From: Rhodococcus opacus
Lineage (GTDB): Bacteria > Actinomycetota > Actinomycetes > Mycobacteriales > Mycobacteriaceae
Length of the DNA: 64,000 bases
NCBI RefSeq assembly: GCF_012396235.1
Contig: NZ_JAAXPA010000016.1
Span: 1 to 64,000 of the forward strand
Direction: 5' to 3'
In this document: positions 1 through 8,992 of the stretch, one piece after another
How positions within the stretch are numbered: position 1 is the stretch's first letter
How the letters are laid out: each line of letters opens with the position of its first letter
Position numbers and translations under genes: made by a program
The notes under the pieces: model-generated
The model's database searches: none
What the model saw: the letters and a program-made list of their open reading frames with translations, nothing else
Told to the model about the DNA's origin: nothing

Positions 1-103
1 GAGGGGAAACGCCCGGTCCCATTCCGAACCCGGAAGCTAAGCCCTCCAGCGCCGATGGTACTGCACCCGACAGGGTGTGGGAGAGTAGGACACCGCCGAA
101 CAT
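1..103 (+). rRNA. rrf: 5S ribosomal RNA, 3' part (5' end outside window)
   Basis: The sequence reads as the actinobacterial 5S rRNA from the loop near GGGAAACGCCCGGTCCCATT through the conserved CCGAACCCGGAAGCTAAG segment to the closing strand ACACCGCCGAACA. The first dozen or so bases of the gene lie before the window. It is followed directly by a strong intrinsic terminator, so this is the distal end of an rrn operon read on the plus strand. The exact 3' end is uncertain by a few bases. Confidence 0.95.
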
Positions 104-110
104 CCGTTAC

Positions 111-144
111 CGAAAGCCCCCCAACCATGTTGGGGGGCTTTCGG
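111..144 (+). terminator. Intrinsic terminator of the rrn operon
   Basis: A perfect inverted repeat with arms CGAAAGCCCCCCAA and TTGGGGGGCTTTCG and a short CCATG-type loop lies just after the 5S rRNA. The stem is long and GC-rich, with a CTTTCGG tail instead of a long U tract, as is common in high-GC actinobacteria. Confidence 0.9.
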
Positions 145-182
145 CATTCCCGGGCACGAACACCCATGCCGCGCCTGTCTTT

Positions 183-1793
183 TCACCCCGACGCACCCCC
201 GGCCAGGACCTGCAGTGCGCGGGACGCCAGATGAAGATTCAGGCGTGTGTCGACGCTGCGGAGATCACGCCCGGTCAGTTCGTGAATGCGAGACATCCGG
301 TATCGCAGGGTGCTGCGGTGGATCCTGAGTGCCTGCGCGGTCTCGTCGTACTTGCCTCCGCATTCGAGGTATTGGGCCAGTGTGGCCGTCATCGTGCTGC
401 GGTGTTCCCGGTCGTAGTCGAGCAGCGGGCCGAGCCATTCCTGCACGAATGCCTCGACGTCTCCGGTGCTGCTGTGCGAGTCGAGGATCCGGTAGACGCC
501 GAGTTCGTCGAACAGCGCCACCCCACGGGGCGACAGCGACTGTTGTCTGATCTCGAGCGCCCGTATCGCGTGGGTGTACGAGTCGGGAAGACCACTGGGG
601 GAGGTGCATTCGGATCCGACACCGATCACTCCCATCGCGGGGCCGAGTGACTTCTCCAGCGCTGTGAAGATGATGTTCACATCTGTCTTCGCATCCATGA
701 CGGCGGCGAGGACCCCGGTTCGGTGCTCGGTGTTGTGGACGAGGAGCGCCGACGAGTCGGAGGACGCCAGGTGACGCCGGAAGGCTTCCGCGACGGACTC
801 GACGGGTGTGTCCGGCCCCCAGCGGACCACCAGGACGCGTTGCGGGGTGTGCAGGTCGTAGCCGAGTGCGTCGGCCCGGGAATAGGCGCTGTCGTCGTCG
901 GTGCCGCCGAGCAGGTCGGCGCCCAGGTCGCGGCTCAGCCGCGCCTCCGCCTCGGCGAGTGATCTGCGATGCGCCATGTCGACGGCGAGCATCGTCGCGG
1001 CGTATTCGAGGGCGGCGGTGTCGAGGTCGGTGGCCCGATGTTCCGGGTCGGACAGATACAGAACGCCGAGAAGTGTCTGGCCGGGCCGGACTATCTGCAC
1101 GATCCGGTTGTCGTGCCGCAGCGGGCGCCCTTCCATCGCGGCACGGCGCAGGACGTCGACTCGGTTCCCGCCGCCGATCTTGCGGTACCGCGGGGCCTTG
1201 TCCGGGCCGGCCCAGACGCGGAGATTGCCGAAGGCGTCCTCGATCCCGACGGCAAGTCCGGTCACGTGGTGGAGGGTCTCGGCGATGGCGGTCTCGTCGG
1301 CGCCGGTCGCGGCGAGGCGTCCGAACGTGTTCTGAATCTTCGCTTCCTCCTCGAGCCGCGCGACCCGCGCGCCGAGCGCGGTGATCTCGTCCGCGGCCTC
1401 GCGCAATTGACGTTCCTGTGTGGCCGCCCGGGAGCGGAGCGATGCGGCGCGCAGGGCCGACCCCGTGTGCTGAATCAACAACTCGAGCAGCGTGGCCTGC
1501 ACCGGGGTAGGCGGGTAGTCGGCCCGCAGGGTGAGCGACACCGGCCTCGACCACGAATCGTCGAAAAGCACGCGGTGTCGACAGACGTCGTCGTCGTGGC
1601 GTTCGCCCGTCGGAGCCGACACGGGTTCCACCGTGAAGGGACCGACTTCGGGGAGAGCTTCGACCAGCAGGGCGAGGATCTCGTCCCGATTCCCGCAGTC
1701 GTGCATGTGCGCGGTGACGGCCAAGACCGCGGACAGGTTCGTCGCCCGCGGCGTGTGATCCACCCTCGGGTCTGGGGCTGCTTCCAGATCCAT
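183..1793 (-). CDS. PucR-family transcriptional regulator
   Basis: This 536-residue protein has a C-terminal helix-turn-helix of the PucR type at about residues 470-515 (LECGGKYDETAQALRIHRS, then the LRYRMSRI helix). The middle resembles the GGDEF-like/GAF sensory region usual in this family. Such regulators typically control purine, amino-acid or aromatic catabolism, but the sequence does not show the target or ligand. The gene runs toward the rrn terminator and is divergent from the UBP zinc-finger gene across 140 bp. The ATG at 1793 lacks a clear ribosome-binding site, so the start could be slightly downstream. In M. tuberculosis the matching place next to rrf is, as recalled, held by ogt and alkA, so this gene is specific to this lineage. 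Confidence 0.8.
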   Translation of the reverse strand: MDLEAAPDPRVDHTPRATNLSAVLAVTAHMHDCGNRDEILALLVEALPEVGPFTVEPVSAPTGERHDDDVCRHRVLFDDSWSRPVSLTLRADYPPTPVQATLLELLIQHTGSALRAASLRSRAATQERQLREAADEITALGARVARLEEEAKIQNTFGRLAATGADETAIAETLHHVTGLAVGIEDAFGNLRVWAGPDKAPRYRKIGGGNRVDVLRRAAMEGRPLRHDNRIVQIVRPGQTLLGVLYLSDPEHRATDLDTAALEYAATMLAVDMAHRRSLAEAEARLSRDLGADLLGGTDDDSAYSRADALGYDLHTPQRVLVVRWGPDTPVESVAEAFRRHLASSDSSALLVHNTEHRTGVLAAVMDAKTDVNIIFTALEKSLGPAMGVIGVGSECTSPSGLPDSYTHAIRALEIRQQSLSPRGVALFDELGVYRILDSHSSTGDVEAFVQEWLGPLLDYDREHRSTMTATLAQYLECGGKYDETAQALRIHRSTLRYRMSRIHELTGRDLRSVDTRLNLHLASRALQVLAGGASG

Positions 1794-1933
1794 GGCTTGG
1801 AACTACCCCGTTTTGCGCCGTCGAAACCGGGACGCTGTCCGCTGAGGCCGGATTTCGGTGGATTCTTTCGTTCCGCCGTGACCATGTGGGGAGACGGATC
1901 AGCCGCCACTCTTGGTAACTGAGGGGTGGCACT

Positions 1934-2308
1934 ATGACCCAATCCAATAATTGGCACGATCCCGATCTGAACATGATTCGCGATGTCGTCGCGCACACGT
2001 CGGACGGGTGCGAGGGCTGTCTCACGCTCGGTACCCGCTGGGAGCACCTGATGTTGTGCCTGACGTGCGGCTATGTCGGATGCAGTGACGGATCACCGAT
2101 GCGGCACGCGCGACACCACGCCGAACGCAGCGGTCATCCGATCGTCCAGTCGCTCCACGCGGGGGACAACTGGCGCTGGTGCTTCGTGCACGACGCCCAG
2201 ATCTGCACGCCGTATCCGGCGACCGGGGCCCGGGTGGTCGCACCGAGCCTCGTGCCCGGACCGTCGGACGACCTCAGACACGGTCTCCGTATCGCGAAAT
2301 CGCAGTGA
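1934..2308 (+). CDS. UBP-type zinc-finger protein
   Basis: The 124-residue protein carries a compact UBP zinc finger (about residues 25-90). It has paired cysteines in CEGC and CLTCGYVGC and histidines in RHARHHAERSGHPIV. In eukaryotes this fold binds free ubiquitin C-termini, and stand-alone bacterial copies have no established partner. The ATG follows a GAGGGG ribosome-binding site. The 3' end overlaps the converging SWIM gene by 35 bp, so the two transcripts are complementary at their ends. Confidence 0.75.
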   Translation: MTQSNNWHDPDLNMIRDVVAHTSDGCEGCLTLGTRWEHLMLCLTCGYVGCSDGSPMRHARHHAERSGHPIVQSLHAGDNWRWCFVHDAQICTPYPATGARVVAPSLVPGPSDDLRHGLRIAKSQ

Positions 2309-3047
2309 CGATCGCAGACCACACGGCGTCCGCCTGAACCTCGGGGGGAGCGTCGTCGAGCCAACGTGGGCGTACCAGGATTCCGCCGGAACGAGGCGAC
2401 GTCGGAAGCGGTCCGGGAACTGCGGCGTAGGCGTCCGACGCCGACACCGGGGCGGACGAACCATCGAACGAGGAATGAGACGTCTCCTCGTGTGCGCCGT
2501 GCCTGAGCTGGAGAACCTCCTGTCCCTCCCGTCCGCGCAGGAGGAAGAAGAGCAGCGGGTCGTCGTCGAGCACCCACGCGGCCTGATACAGCACCGCGGC
2601 AGCGTGGCGGCACGGCACGTCCCACTCCTCGCAGGTGCACGTCGCGTCGGCGTCGAACATCGACGGCACGAGGGACGCGTCGACGGCAGCGAGGTCGTCG
2701 TCGAGTTCGCGGGGAAGCGTCCCACTCGACAACTGGGCGACGTGACCGCTCCGCGACGCGAGGGTCGCGAGCACCTCGCCCCACTGGCGCTCGTCCAGCT
2801 GGTCCACCCGGATCCGCACGTGCAGGCTCTCCTCGTCCGTGTGCACGTCCGCGGAGACGAGCCCGGCCGCGAACGTGAGCGGACCGACCAGTCCACCACG
2901 GGCATAGGCGCGTCCGCGTTTCAGCGTGTCCGAGTCGAGTGCGGCCTGCTCGACATCGTCGACCCATCGCTGCGCCCACCAGGTCCAGCCGCGGGTGCGG
3001 CGGCCCTTCTGCGCCGGAAAGCGGGGAAGCGTGACGGCGTCGCTCAC
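2274..3047 (-). CDS. SWIM zinc-finger protein, partner of SNF2 helicase
   Basis: This 257-residue protein has a SWIM zinc finger at about residues 136-150 (CTCEEWDVPCRHAAA, the CxC...CxH pattern), a motif linked to DNA or protein binding. The N-terminal WTWWAQRWVDDVE segment is typical of actinobacterial SWIM proteins encoded beside SNF2 helicases. The GTG start overlaps the end of the helicase gene by 4 nt (GTGA) and is preceded by a near-perfect GGAGGTGAT ribosome-binding site inside the helicase 3' end. Translational coupling is therefore likely. A role with the helicase in DNA repair or chromatin remodelling is inferred from the gene pairing only. Confidence 0.8.
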   Translation of the reverse strand: MSDAVTLPRFPAQKGRRTRGWTWWAQRWVDDVEQAALDSDTLKRGRAYARGGLVGPLTFAAGLVSADVHTDEESLHVRIRVDQLDERQWGEVLATLASRSGHVAQLSSGTLPRELDDDLAAVDASLVPSMFDADATCTCEEWDVPCRHAAAVLYQAAWVLDDDPLLFFLLRGREGQEVLQLRHGAHEETSHSSFDGSSAPVSASDAYAAVPGPLPTSPRSGGILVRPRWLDDAPPEVQADAVWSAIVTAISRYGDRV

Positions 3048-5845
3048 AGATCACCTCCGAAGTCGTAGTCGGGGCTCAGCGCCACCAGCCGGGTGAGTTC
3101 GCGATCGGTCAGTTCGGTGAAGGCGTCGGCACCGTGTGACAGGACGGAGTCGGCGAGCTGCCGCTTGGACGCGAGCATGCCGGCGATGCGTTCCTCGATG
3201 GTTCCGGCGGTGACGAGCCGGTGGACGACGACCGGGTGGGTCTGCCCGATGCGGTACGCGCGGTCGGTGGCCTGGTCCTCGACCGCGGGGTTCCACCAGC
3301 GGTCGAAATGGACGACATGATCGGCCCGGGTGAGGTTCAACCCGGTACCGGCGGCTTTGAGGGACAGGATCAGGACGGGAATGTCGCCGTTCTGGAAGCG
3401 TTCGACCAGTTCCTCCCGGGCGGGGACGGGTGTGCCCCCGTGCAGGAATTCGCAGCCCACTCCTCGCGCCGTCAGGTGCCGCCGCAGCAGCCGTCCCATC
3501 GTGGTGAAGTGGGTGAAGACGAGCGAACGCCCGCCCTCCGACAGGTTGGTGTCGATCAGCTCGTCGAGCAGACCGATCTTGTGGGAGCGGCCGGTGAGCG
3601 CGGCGTGCTCCTGCCCGAGGTACTGGGCGGGGTGATTGCAGATCTGCTTGAGTCCCGTCAGCAGCGACACGATGCTGCCGCGCCGCCCGATGCCGTCGCT
3701 CGTCTCGATCTGCTCCATGGCCTCGCGCACGAGGGCCTCGTACATTCCGGCCTGTTCCGGGGTGAGCGTGACGTCCAGGTCGATCTCCGTCTTCGGCGGA
3801 AGCTCGGGGGCGATCCCCGGATCGGACTTCGTGCGCCGGAGGACGAACGGCGAGATCAACGCCGCCAACTCCGCCGCGCGGTCGGCGCCGTCCTCGGCGG
3901 CCGAGCCGTCGTAGCGGCGGTGGAACTGCGCGTACGGACCGAGGAGGCCCGGTGTGACGCCGTCGAGGATCGACCAGAGGTCGCTGAGCCTGTTCTCCAC
4001 GGGTGTCCCGGTGAGCGCGACGCGGGCCTGTCCCGCAATCGTCCGCAGTGCCCGGGTGACGGACGCGGCGCGGTTCTTCAGGTGTTGCGCCTCGTCCGCG
4101 ACGACCAGACCCCACACAGTCCGGGCGAGTACGTCGCAATCGAGCCGCATCGTCGCGTACGTGGTGAGGACGACGGTGTCGCTGCCGCCTGCGACCGTCT
4201 CACCGGGAGGGCGCCGCTTCGGACCGTGGTGGACGAGGACGCCGGTGCCCGGCGCGAAGCGTTCGATCTCCCGTCGCCAGTTTCCGAGCAGAGACGCGGG
4301 ACAGACCACCAGCGTGGGTCCTGCCGTTTGCGGTGTCTGCTGTCGGTGCAGGTGAAGTGCGATGAGGGTCAACGTCTTTCCCAGGCCCATGTCGTCGGCG
4401 AGACAGGCGCCCAGGCCTCGTGACGTGAGCCCGGCCAGCCAGCGGAATCCGGTCAGCTGGTAGTCCCGCAACTGCGCGCGCAGGGCTGCGGGGACCGGCA
4501 CGGCCTCCGGATCCTGGTCGGACAGCTCACGCGCCACCGCCGCGGCCGCTCCATAGGAGTCGACGCGGACGTCCTCCTCGCCGCGCCGGGCCCGGCCGGT
4601 CAGCGACGCGCGGAGGGCCTCGATGGACGTCATCGTTCCGGTCCGCCGCTGGAGGGTCTTTCGTATCAACGCCGAGTCCGCGACGACGTATCGGTTGCGG
4701 AGTTTCACGACGGCGCGCTCCGCCGAGACGAGCTCCTCCATTTCCTCGCGAGTCAGAACGTCGTCGCCCACCGCCACGCGCCAGTCGAAGTCGAAGACGC
4801 GGTCGCCGCCGAAAGCGGCTGCGCCCTCGCGGGACCCGGGCTCGCCGAGGATCATGCGGGTGGAGGTGCGGGCGACCAGTTCGCGCGGCCAATGGATCTC
4901 GAGTCCACGCTCACGCAGCCGACGGCCGGCGTCCCCGGCGAGGGACGCCAGGTCGTCGTCCTCGAGCCGGATGCGGTGCGGCGCCTCGGCTCGCAGCAGG
5001 TCTTCGAGCGGCGCCCAGTCCTGGGCCGCGCGGCGGAGGGCGTCGAGAACCTCGATCCGCGGGTCGGCGGCGAACGCGGACTCGGCGAGCGTCGGATGCC
5101 GCCACAGGTCGACGGCGTCGCACACCACCCCGGGCCGCGCCACACCGTGCACCTGGACTGTCGCGTCGAACTCGCCGGCCGAGAGGTCGACCGCGTGCGG
5201 ATCGACGGGGTCGATCCGCAACGACAGCGCGATCGCATCGGGTGCCAGGGCGTCCGCCCACGCCCGGAGTGCGGGGAAGGTCTCGGCGTTCCATCCCCGG
5301 TAGGGTCCGGCGTCGGCCGGTGAGTCGAGTCGCGGGATCGTGTCGACGGCAGCGGTGAGGAAGTCGCGCAGCACGTCCACCGCGGCGGGGAGGCGAACTC
5401 CGGCGGCGGACGGATCCCCGAGTGGAATCGCGCGCGCTTCCGGCGGGAGGGCGGCGGCCAGCAGGCGCAGATGAGATTCGTCCTCGTCGTCGAGGACGCC
5501 GAGCCGCCAGCGGTCGCGGCCACTCGGCGCAACCGCGGGAAGGATCTTGCCCGCCCCGACGTATCCGAGAGCGGTCCGGGTGCAGGCGGCCCAGAACGCG
5601 ACCGATCGATGCGTTGTCTCGCCGGGTCGCAGTGCCAGGAGCATCGGCAACGCTTCGGCGAGCGAGATGCTCTGCGTCGGAACGCGTTCCACGGTGCTTC
5701 CGATTGCCATCCGGGTGTGGGAATCGATACTCGGTGGCAGCGGCCCGTCCGGGGAATCACGCCAGAACGCCAGGCGGGAGTCGCGCGGAGGATCGGACGG
5801 CACGAAGGTGGCCGCACAGGCGGCGAGGATGGGCCCTGCTGTCAC
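3044..5845 (-). CDS. SNF2-family DEAD/DEAH-box ATPase (HelZ-like)
   Basis: This protein of about 933 residues resembles M. tuberculosis HelZ. It has an SNF2-associated N-terminal region followed by the two RecA-like helicase lobes. Visible motifs are Walker A DDMGLGKT, motif II VVADEAQH (DEAQ form), motif III ALTGTPVENR, and in the C-terminal lobe LKAAGTGLNLTRADHVVHFD and QATDRAYRIGQ. These enzymes translocate on double-stranded DNA and displace bound proteins. The GTG at 5845 is preferred over an upstream ATG at 6007 because it has an AAAGGCG ribosome-binding site and 6007 lies inside the divergent TetR gene. The gene is followed by the overlapping SWIM gene. Its own promoter region holds a TetR-type palindrome. 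Confidence 0.88.
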   Translation of the reverse strand: MTAGPILAACAATFVPSDPPRDSRLAFWRDSPDGPLPPSIDSHTRMAIGSTVERVPTQSISLAEALPMLLALRPGETTHRSVAFWAACTRTALGYVGAGKILPAVAPSGRDRWRLGVLDDEDESHLRLLAAALPPEARAIPLGDPSAAGVRLPAAVDVLRDFLTAAVDTIPRLDSPADAGPYRGWNAETFPALRAWADALAPDAIALSLRIDPVDPHAVDLSAGEFDATVQVHGVARPGVVCDAVDLWRHPTLAESAFAADPRIEVLDALRRAAQDWAPLEDLLRAEAPHRIRLEDDDLASLAGDAGRRLRERGLEIHWPRELVARTSTRMILGEPGSREGAAAFGGDRVFDFDWRVAVGDDVLTREEMEELVSAERAVVKLRNRYVVADSALIRKTLQRRTGTMTSIEALRASLTGRARRGEEDVRVDSYGAAAAVARELSDQDPEAVPVPAALRAQLRDYQLTGFRWLAGLTSRGLGACLADDMGLGKTLTLIALHLHRQQTPQTAGPTLVVCPASLLGNWRREIERFAPGTGVLVHHGPKRRPPGETVAGGSDTVVLTTYATMRLDCDVLARTVWGLVVADEAQHLKNRAASVTRALRTIAGQARVALTGTPVENRLSDLWSILDGVTPGLLGPYAQFHRRYDGSAAEDGADRAAELAALISPFVLRRTKSDPGIAPELPPKTEIDLDVTLTPEQAGMYEALVREAMEQIETSDGIGRRGSIVSLLTGLKQICNHPAQYLGQEHAALTGRSHKIGLLDELIDTNLSEGGRSLVFTHFTTMGRLLRRHLTARGVGCEFLHGGTPVPAREELVERFQNGDIPVLILSLKAAGTGLNLTRADHVVHFDRWWNPAVEDQATDRAYRIGQTHPVVVHRLVTAGTIEERIAGMLASKRQLADSVLSHGADAFTELTDRELTRLVALSPDYDFGGDL

Positions 5846-5865
5846 TACTGCGCCTTTCGCCTGGT

Positions 5866-5886
5866 TTACAGTACGCCGTACGTCAA
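5866..5886. promoter_or_regulatory. Candidate TetR operator between helicase and tetR genes
   Basis: The core GTACGCCGTAC (5871-5881) is a perfect palindrome around a central C, and flanking TT/AA at 5866-5867 and 5885-5886 extend the symmetry. It lies in the 89-bp divergent region between the SNF2 gene and the TetR gene. That position suits autoregulation by the adjacent TetR protein and control of the helicase/SWIM pair. Binding is an inference. Confidence 0.5.
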
Positions 5887-5934
5887 CGAGGCGGCGGACG
5901 GAATTGTTCCCGGGCGCCGTGGGAAGATCTCGGC

Positions 5935-6717
5935 ATGGGTAGAAGCGCGACACCGGAGGGCGACCCCGCCCGCACCATGGAGCTGCTCTGGGGTGGCGGC
6001 AGTACACCGATCTCTCGCCCCCGCAACGGGAAGCCGGGCCTGACGCTCGACCGGATCGTCGAGGCCGCGATCTCCGTCGCGGATGCCGAAGGGCTGGACG
6101 CCGTCTCGATGCGCCGGCTGGCAGCCGAACTCGGCGCCGGGGCGATGTCGCTGTACACGCACGTTCCCGGGAAGACCGAACTGGTGGAGGTGATGCTCGA
6201 TCGCGCGCTGTCCACCCTCGAGACGGCCGACGACACCGAAGCGGGGTGGCGGGAGCGTCTCGCGGCCGCCGCTCACGACTATTTCCATCTGCTGTGCGCC
6301 CACCCGTGGATGCTCGGCGTCGTCGCGCTGAGCCGGCCGGTCCTCGGGCCCGGCGGGATGGCCAAGTACGAGCGGGAACTGCGCGCGGTCGAGGGACTGG
6401 GACTGTCGGACCTCGACATGGATTCGGTCGTCACGCTCCTCGACAGTTTCATCGCGGGCGCGGCGCGGGCCGCGGTGGACGCGGCCGCGCTCGCCGCCCA
6501 GGGGGAGGCGGACCGTGAATGGTGGCAGCGCGTCGCTCCGCACTTCGAAAAGGTCTTCGACCCCGACCGGTTCCCGCTGGCCGCCCGGGTCGGGGCCTCC
6601 GCCGGGGAACACCACGACGCCGCGTACGCGCCCGCCCACGCCTTCGAATTCGGGCTGGCCCGGCTACTCGACGGCGTCGGCGCCCTCATCGTCGACGGCG
6701 GAACCGGCGGGGAGTAG
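5935..6717 (+). CDS. TetR/AcrR-family transcriptional regulator
   Basis: This 260-residue repressor has an N-terminal helix-turn-helix at about residues 35-80, with LTLDRIVEAAISVADAEGL, MRRLAAELG and SLYTHVPGKTELVEV. The long variable C-terminal domain resembles the tetracycline-repressor-like C-terminal family. The ATG at 5935 follows a GGGAAG ribosome-binding site. It is divergent from the SNF2 helicase, with a palindromic operator candidate between them. Its 3' end overlaps the convergent adenylate cyclase gene by 54 bp. The ligand is unknown. Confidence 0.85.
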   Translation: MGRSATPEGDPARTMELLWGGGSTPISRPRNGKPGLTLDRIVEAAISVADAEGLDAVSMRRLAAELGAGAMSLYTHVPGKTELVEVMLDRALSTLETADDTEAGWRERLAAAAHDYFHLLCAHPWMLGVVALSRPVLGPGGMAKYERELRAVEGLGLSDLDMDSVVTLLDSFIAGAARAAVDAAALAAQGEADREWWQRVAPHFEKVFDPDRFPLAARVGASAGEHHDAAYAPAHAFEFGLARLLDGVGALIVDGGTGGE

Positions 6718-8265
6718 TTCGGCCGGAACGGCCAGCGTGGTCGGTTCGACACGGCCGCGCAGGGTGACGGTGTCGGTGAGTTGCCACCGTGTGCGTTCGT
6801 CCTCGGCTGCCGCGTCGATCGCCCGCTCGGATGCGACGACGTGTCCGGACACGTTCTTGGCGAGTTCGGACAACCGCGCTGCCTCGTTGACGGGATCGCC
6901 GATCACCGTGTACTCGAACCGTTCGTGGGCTCCGATGTTTCCGGCCACGGCGCGACCCGCCGCCACCCCGATTCCCGCATCGCACTCCGGGACCTCGGCG
7001 GTGAGCCGTTCGCGGAGGGCCCGAGCGGCGGAGAGCGCGGCACCTGCATGGTCGTCGAGCGCCACGGGTGCCCCGAAGATGGCCAGCGCGGCGTCACCTT
7101 CGAACTTGTTGACGAACCCGCCTCGCCGATCGACCTCGTCGACGACCACGTTGAAGAACCGGTTGAGCAGGTCCACGACCTCCGCAGGCGACCGGGTGGC
7201 CGCGATCGTGGTGGACCCGATGATGTCGACGAACAGGACCGCCACGTCACGTTCCTCGCCGCCGAGTTCGGGGTTGTGCCGCAGGGCCTGGGAGGCCACC
7301 TCCTGCCCGACGTGGCGCCCGAACAGGTCGCGGATCCGCTCACGTTCGCGGAGTCCCTCCACCATCCGGTTGAACCCGGTCTGCAGCGCGCCGAGTTCGG
7401 TGCCGTCGTACACGACGACCTCGGCGTCGAGATCGCCCTCCGCCACCTTCGCCATGCCCAGCGACACCGAGCGGATCGGCGCCTCGGTGGCACGCACGCT
7501 GATCACGACCAGCAGCAGGCCGAAGAGCAGGATCACACCACCCAGCGCGAGGATCGACACCGCGAGGCTGGTCGGGCTCGCCGGCCGGATGAAACTGAAG
7601 ATCGCGATGAGCATCAGACCGAGCACCGGAACACCCGTCCCGAGGATCCACGCCAGCGCGGTGCGGCCGGTGATGCCCAGGGTTCGGCGGGGACGCGGTC
7701 CGTCCGATCCCAGTGCCCGGGCGGCGATGGGGCGGAGGGCGAACTCCGTCAGCAGGTAGCAGAACGCGCAGACCGTGATCCCGGCCAACGCAATCGTGAA
7801 TGCGACTTTCGGAATGGTCTGGGGATCGATGAGGCCGTACAGCGTCGTGAAGAAGACCAGCCCGATGCCCCACAACGCCGCCTGGACACGCGTCAGACGC
7901 CACGGTGCGCGAAACGCCGCCGACCGGTCGTGGTCCGTGGGCGCGTCGTCCTCCGTGGCCCACCGGAGATCCGACACCAGTCGTTTGGTGCCCCACGTCA
8001 CGCCGATCAGGACCGCGCACAGCACGAACACGGGCACCGCGACGAAGTTGGCGATCATGAACTCGCTCGACCACACACTCGGGCCGGGGACGACGACACT
8101 GACGAGCAGGCAGGTGATCACCGCGCCGACCAGGTTCGTGAACACCAGCGGGGCGGTGAGTAGCAGCTGGACACGGATACGCCGCCTGCGGGGACTCTCG
8201 TCCGGTGATCCGAGCAACCACGACCCCAGCGGGGCGACGGATCGGCGAGGGCGGCGCATAGTCAT
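6664..8265 (-). CDS. Membrane class III adenylate cyclase with HAMP domain
   Basis: This 533-residue protein converts ATP to cAMP at the membrane. The N-terminal half shows about six hydrophobic segments, then a HAMP linker (about 255-310) and a class III cyclase domain (about 330-510). Metal-binding and substrate motifs are visible as LFVDIIGST and NKFEGDAALAIFG, with the transition-state segment GDPVNEAARLSELAK. Architecture and position match the M. tuberculosis Rv1318c-Rv1320c cyclases that sit beside nucS, though only one copy is present here. Two ATG codons (8265 and 8259) are possible starts. Only 36 bp separate it from divergent nucS. Confidence 0.88.
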   Translation of the reverse strand: MTMRRPRRSVAPLGSWLLGSPDESPRRRRIRVQLLLTAPLVFTNLVGAVITCLLVSVVVPGPSVWSSEFMIANFVAVPVFVLCAVLIGVTWGTKRLVSDLRWATEDDAPTDHDRSAAFRAPWRLTRVQAALWGIGLVFFTTLYGLIDPQTIPKVAFTIALAGITVCAFCYLLTEFALRPIAARALGSDGPRPRRTLGITGRTALAWILGTGVPVLGLMLIAIFSFIRPASPTSLAVSILALGGVILLFGLLLVVISVRATEAPIRSVSLGMAKVAEGDLDAEVVVYDGTELGALQTGFNRMVEGLRERERIRDLFGRHVGQEVASQALRHNPELGGEERDVAVLFVDIIGSTTIAATRSPAEVVDLLNRFFNVVVDEVDRRGGFVNKFEGDAALAIFGAPVALDDHAGAALSAARALRERLTAEVPECDAGIGVAAGRAVAGNIGAHERFEYTVIGDPVNEAARLSELAKNVSGHVVASERAIDAAAEDERTRWQLTDTVTLRGRVEPTTLAVPAELLPAGSAVDDEGADAVE

Positions 8266-8301
8266 TCGAGACTAGTCGGCACGATCCCTTAGGGTGGGCG
8301 G

Positions 8302-8976
8302 GTGCGCCTAGTGATTGCCAGATGCCGAGTCGACTACGTAGGCCGTTTGACGGCACATCTGCCCACCGCTCGTCGCCTGTTGTTGATCAAGGCCGACGGT
8401 TCCGTGAGCATCCACGCCGACGACCGCGCCTACAAGCCGCTGAACTGGATGAGCCCGCCCTGCTGGCTCGTCGAAGACACCGTGGAAGACGCCGAAGCGC
8501 TGTGGGTGGTGACCAACAAGGCCGGTGAGGAACTGCGGATCACCATCGAGGAGATCGAGCACGACTCCAGTCACGAACTCGGTGTCGATCCGGGGCTCGT
8601 CAAGGACGGTGTCGAGGCACACCTGCAGGAGTTGCTCGCCGAACACGTCGAAACGCTCGGCAGCGGTTACACGCTCGTCCGGCGTGAGTACATGACGGCC
8701 ATCGGTCCCGTCGACCTGCTGTGCCGGAACGCCGACGGGGCTTCCGTCGCCGTGGAGATCAAGCGCCGCGGAGACATCGACGGTGTCGAGCAGCTCACTC
8801 GGTACCTCGAACTGCTCAACCGGGATCCGCTGCTGGCGCCGGTGAGCGGTGTCTTCGCCGCCCAGCAGATCAAGCCGCAGGCCAAAACCCTTGCCACCGA
8901 CCGCGGAATCCGGTGCCTCGTGCTCGACTACGAAGCGCTGCGCGGTACCGAGAGCACCGAGTTCCGGCTCTTCTGA
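8302..8976 (+). CDS. nucS: Mismatch-specific endonuclease NucS (EndoMS)
   Basis: This 224-residue enzyme begins [16 protein letters not shown] and is close to actinobacterial NucS. It performs mismatch correction in bacteria lacking MutS/MutL by cutting both strands at G-T, G-G and T-T mismatches. The C-terminal nuclease domain shows the PD-(D/E)xK core: GPVDLLCRN followed by [21 protein letters not shown], with the catalytic E-x-K. The protein ends in FRLF, resembling the short C-terminal motif reported to bind the beta sliding clamp in this family. The GTG start at 8302 has little leader. The place beside an adenylate cyclase is conserved with M. tuberculosis Rv1321. Confidence 0.93.
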   Translation: MRLVIARCRVDYVGRLTAHLPTARRLLLIKADGSVSIHADDRAYKPLNWMSPPCWLVEDTVEDAEALWVVTNKAGEELRITIEEIEHDSSHELGVDPGLVKDGVEAHLQELLAEHVETLGSGYTLVRREYMTAIGPVDLLCRNADGASVAVEIKRRGDIDGVEQLTRYLELLNRDPLLAPVSGVFAAQQIKPQAKTLATDRGIRCLVLDYEALRGTESTEFRLF

Positions 8977-8992
8977 GGCCTAGGCTGAACCC

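Noticed and set aside
265-2025. Overlapping 586-codon frame on the minus strand across the PucR gene
   Set aside because: Arg/Pro-rich translation without domains. The 536-residue PucR frame on the same strand carries the HTH motif.
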